From: Sitta carolinensis
Lineage: Eukaryota; Chordata; Aves; Passeriformes; Sittidae
NCBI GenBank assembly: GCA_032173965.1
Contig: CM063283.1
Coordinates: 35,379,743-35,443,742 of the forward strand
Length of the DNA: 64,000 nt
Direction: 5' to 3'
The translations under genes were made by a program, and so were the position numbers. How positions within the stretch are numbered: the first letter of the stretch is position 1; each line of letters begins with the position of its first letter. The notes under the pieces were generated by a model that was not told the DNA's origin, ran no database searches, and worked only from the letters and a program-made list of their open reading frames with translations. This document shows positions 62,916 to 64,000 of this stretch, piece after piece.

Positions 62916-63931
62916 CTACACAAAATTAAAAGACAGGAAAGGGTGGTTCGATGTTGTGTGTTTTGAGTTGGTTGGGGTTTTTTATTTTGAGGCCAAATTA
63001 GAAAATAAATTTTTCAACTAATTAAAGTGCATGTTTCTTGGAAAAATCAGCACAGTAAGTTCAGGTTCAGCTCTATCATTCTCTCTTATTATAAGCATTA
63101 AATTCACTCATTTTTAGGAATCCTATTAGACCTGCACAGTTAGTGGCTGCATCCAAAGGGCCAAGTAAGGCAATTTAATCACTGAAAGGAGGCACTAACA
63201 GTATTGTAATTTAAATTACAGGATAAAGAAAATAGGTACTAGAGGGCACTGTGTTTAGCTTAACTCACTGCTAGAAGGCTTCCCTTCTGACAACCCCTAA
63301 AAGGAGAGGGTTTTTAAGTAAGAGAGAGGAGTTGGATATGCAAGGTAGTGATTCTGTACATATGCTTAAAATAATTAAGGTTGGTATAATAGTTCACTCT
63401 TACATGATCAGAAGAACACCTCATGAAATATATCCTGCTCCAAATAGAACAGGTGCAGAATATGTGTTAACAGCCATACCACACAGCAACTATTTAATTT
63501 TCTCAAGTTTTATTTTGAAAACATCTATTCTCTGAACAACTTTTTTTGGTAGTATTTTAAATTCAGAAAGTATTATCTCTGAACTGAAATAGAGAGCCTG
63601 TCTCAAAAGCTCAGGCTCTCTGAAATGCAGGAACAGAAGGAGGAACACATGTAACAGTTGTTGCTTCTCTCCAGTTGGCTTTAGTTATAGAGAGCTTTAT
63701 GTTACAGAAAGCATGGCATTATAATTGTTCCAGGATTGCTTTTTGTTTAGGAATTCATGAAAAAAGATTATGCTAAAGAAACATTAAATGAATTAAGTTA
63801 AAAACTACCCAAAATTTTGAAATGCCAGGGCCAAAGTCAGAGCTCTGTTATTTCATCTCATGTATGCACTTAGTCCCACTTCAGCAAAACTTCTCCAACA
63901 GGGTTTTCTATTTGCGTTACAGAATTAACCC

Positions 63932-63968
63932 ATTGATTTGAATTGATCAATTGATTTGAATCAATTCA
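63932..63968. repeat. Two tandem copies of an 18-base AT-rich unit
   Basis: attgatttgaattgatca is followed directly by attgatttgaatcaattc. The second half of each unit is also partly the reverse complement of the first, so the stretch can fold back on itself. Confidence 0.8.
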
Positions 63969-64000
63969 TTGGTTGATAATGAGTATGTGGAAAAAGTGCA

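Larger units (their letters stand above)
40785..64000 (-). other. Long 5' intron of LMO7, at least 23 kb in the window
   Basis: No exon for the earlier CH domain (human FLKACEQIGL and FHPGDLQDLS segments) was found on the minus strand, so this is read as one long intron. It holds CR1 pieces at about 41145, 48360, 56250 and 60150, a poly-A tract at 48636-48667, a C/A tract at 61620-61647 and several unassigned exon-like segments. An alternative promoter inside it cannot be excluded. Confidence 0.7.

Overview
The window is vertebrate nuclear DNA, most likely from a bird. It is AT-rich, its genes are split into short exons with GT-AG borders, and its only recognisable interspersed repeats are CR1 LINE fragments of the kind that dominate avian genomes. 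There is no bacterial or viral gene organisation, no CRISPR array and no RNA gene that I can support.

One gene fills the window: LMO7 (LIM domain only 7), read from the minus strand. I place 28 coding exons between 40784 and 502. With the short form of exon 26 they join in one uninterrupted frame of 1,691 codons, and every exon junction agrees in phase. In order they encode: the end of the calponin-homology (CH) domain (exons 1-2); a long charged region with repeated DD-x3-RK motifs (exons 3-8); a coiled coil and basic linker (9-11); a Ser/Pro-rich region (12-13); a PDZ domain (14-15); a linker with two very small exons (16-19); a second long coiled coil (20-22); a tandemly duplicated 66-bp exon (23-24); a Ser-rich region (25-27); and the first zinc finger of the C-terminal LIM domain (28). 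The second LIM finger, stop codon and 3' UTR lie before position 1. The start codon and most of the CH domain lie beyond 64000.

The protein joins actin and junction complexes: CH and LIM domains at the two ends, PDZ and coiled coils between. LMO7 is known from mammals as an adherens-junction and nuclear-envelope associated scaffold that binds afadin, alpha-actinin and emerin.

From 40785 to 64000 there is one long intron with three larger CR1 pieces, simple tracts and a few exon-like segments I cannot assign. The points most worth checking are the duplicated exon pair, an apparent one-base shift in exon 26, two phase-symmetric exons (5 and 7) absent from the human protein as I recall it, adjacent perfect hairpins at 8.2 kb, and orphan exon-like segments at 62.8, 47.2, 38.6 and 19.6 kb. 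All exon borders were placed by eye from splice signals, frame continuity and recalled similarity to human LMO7; no alignment was run.
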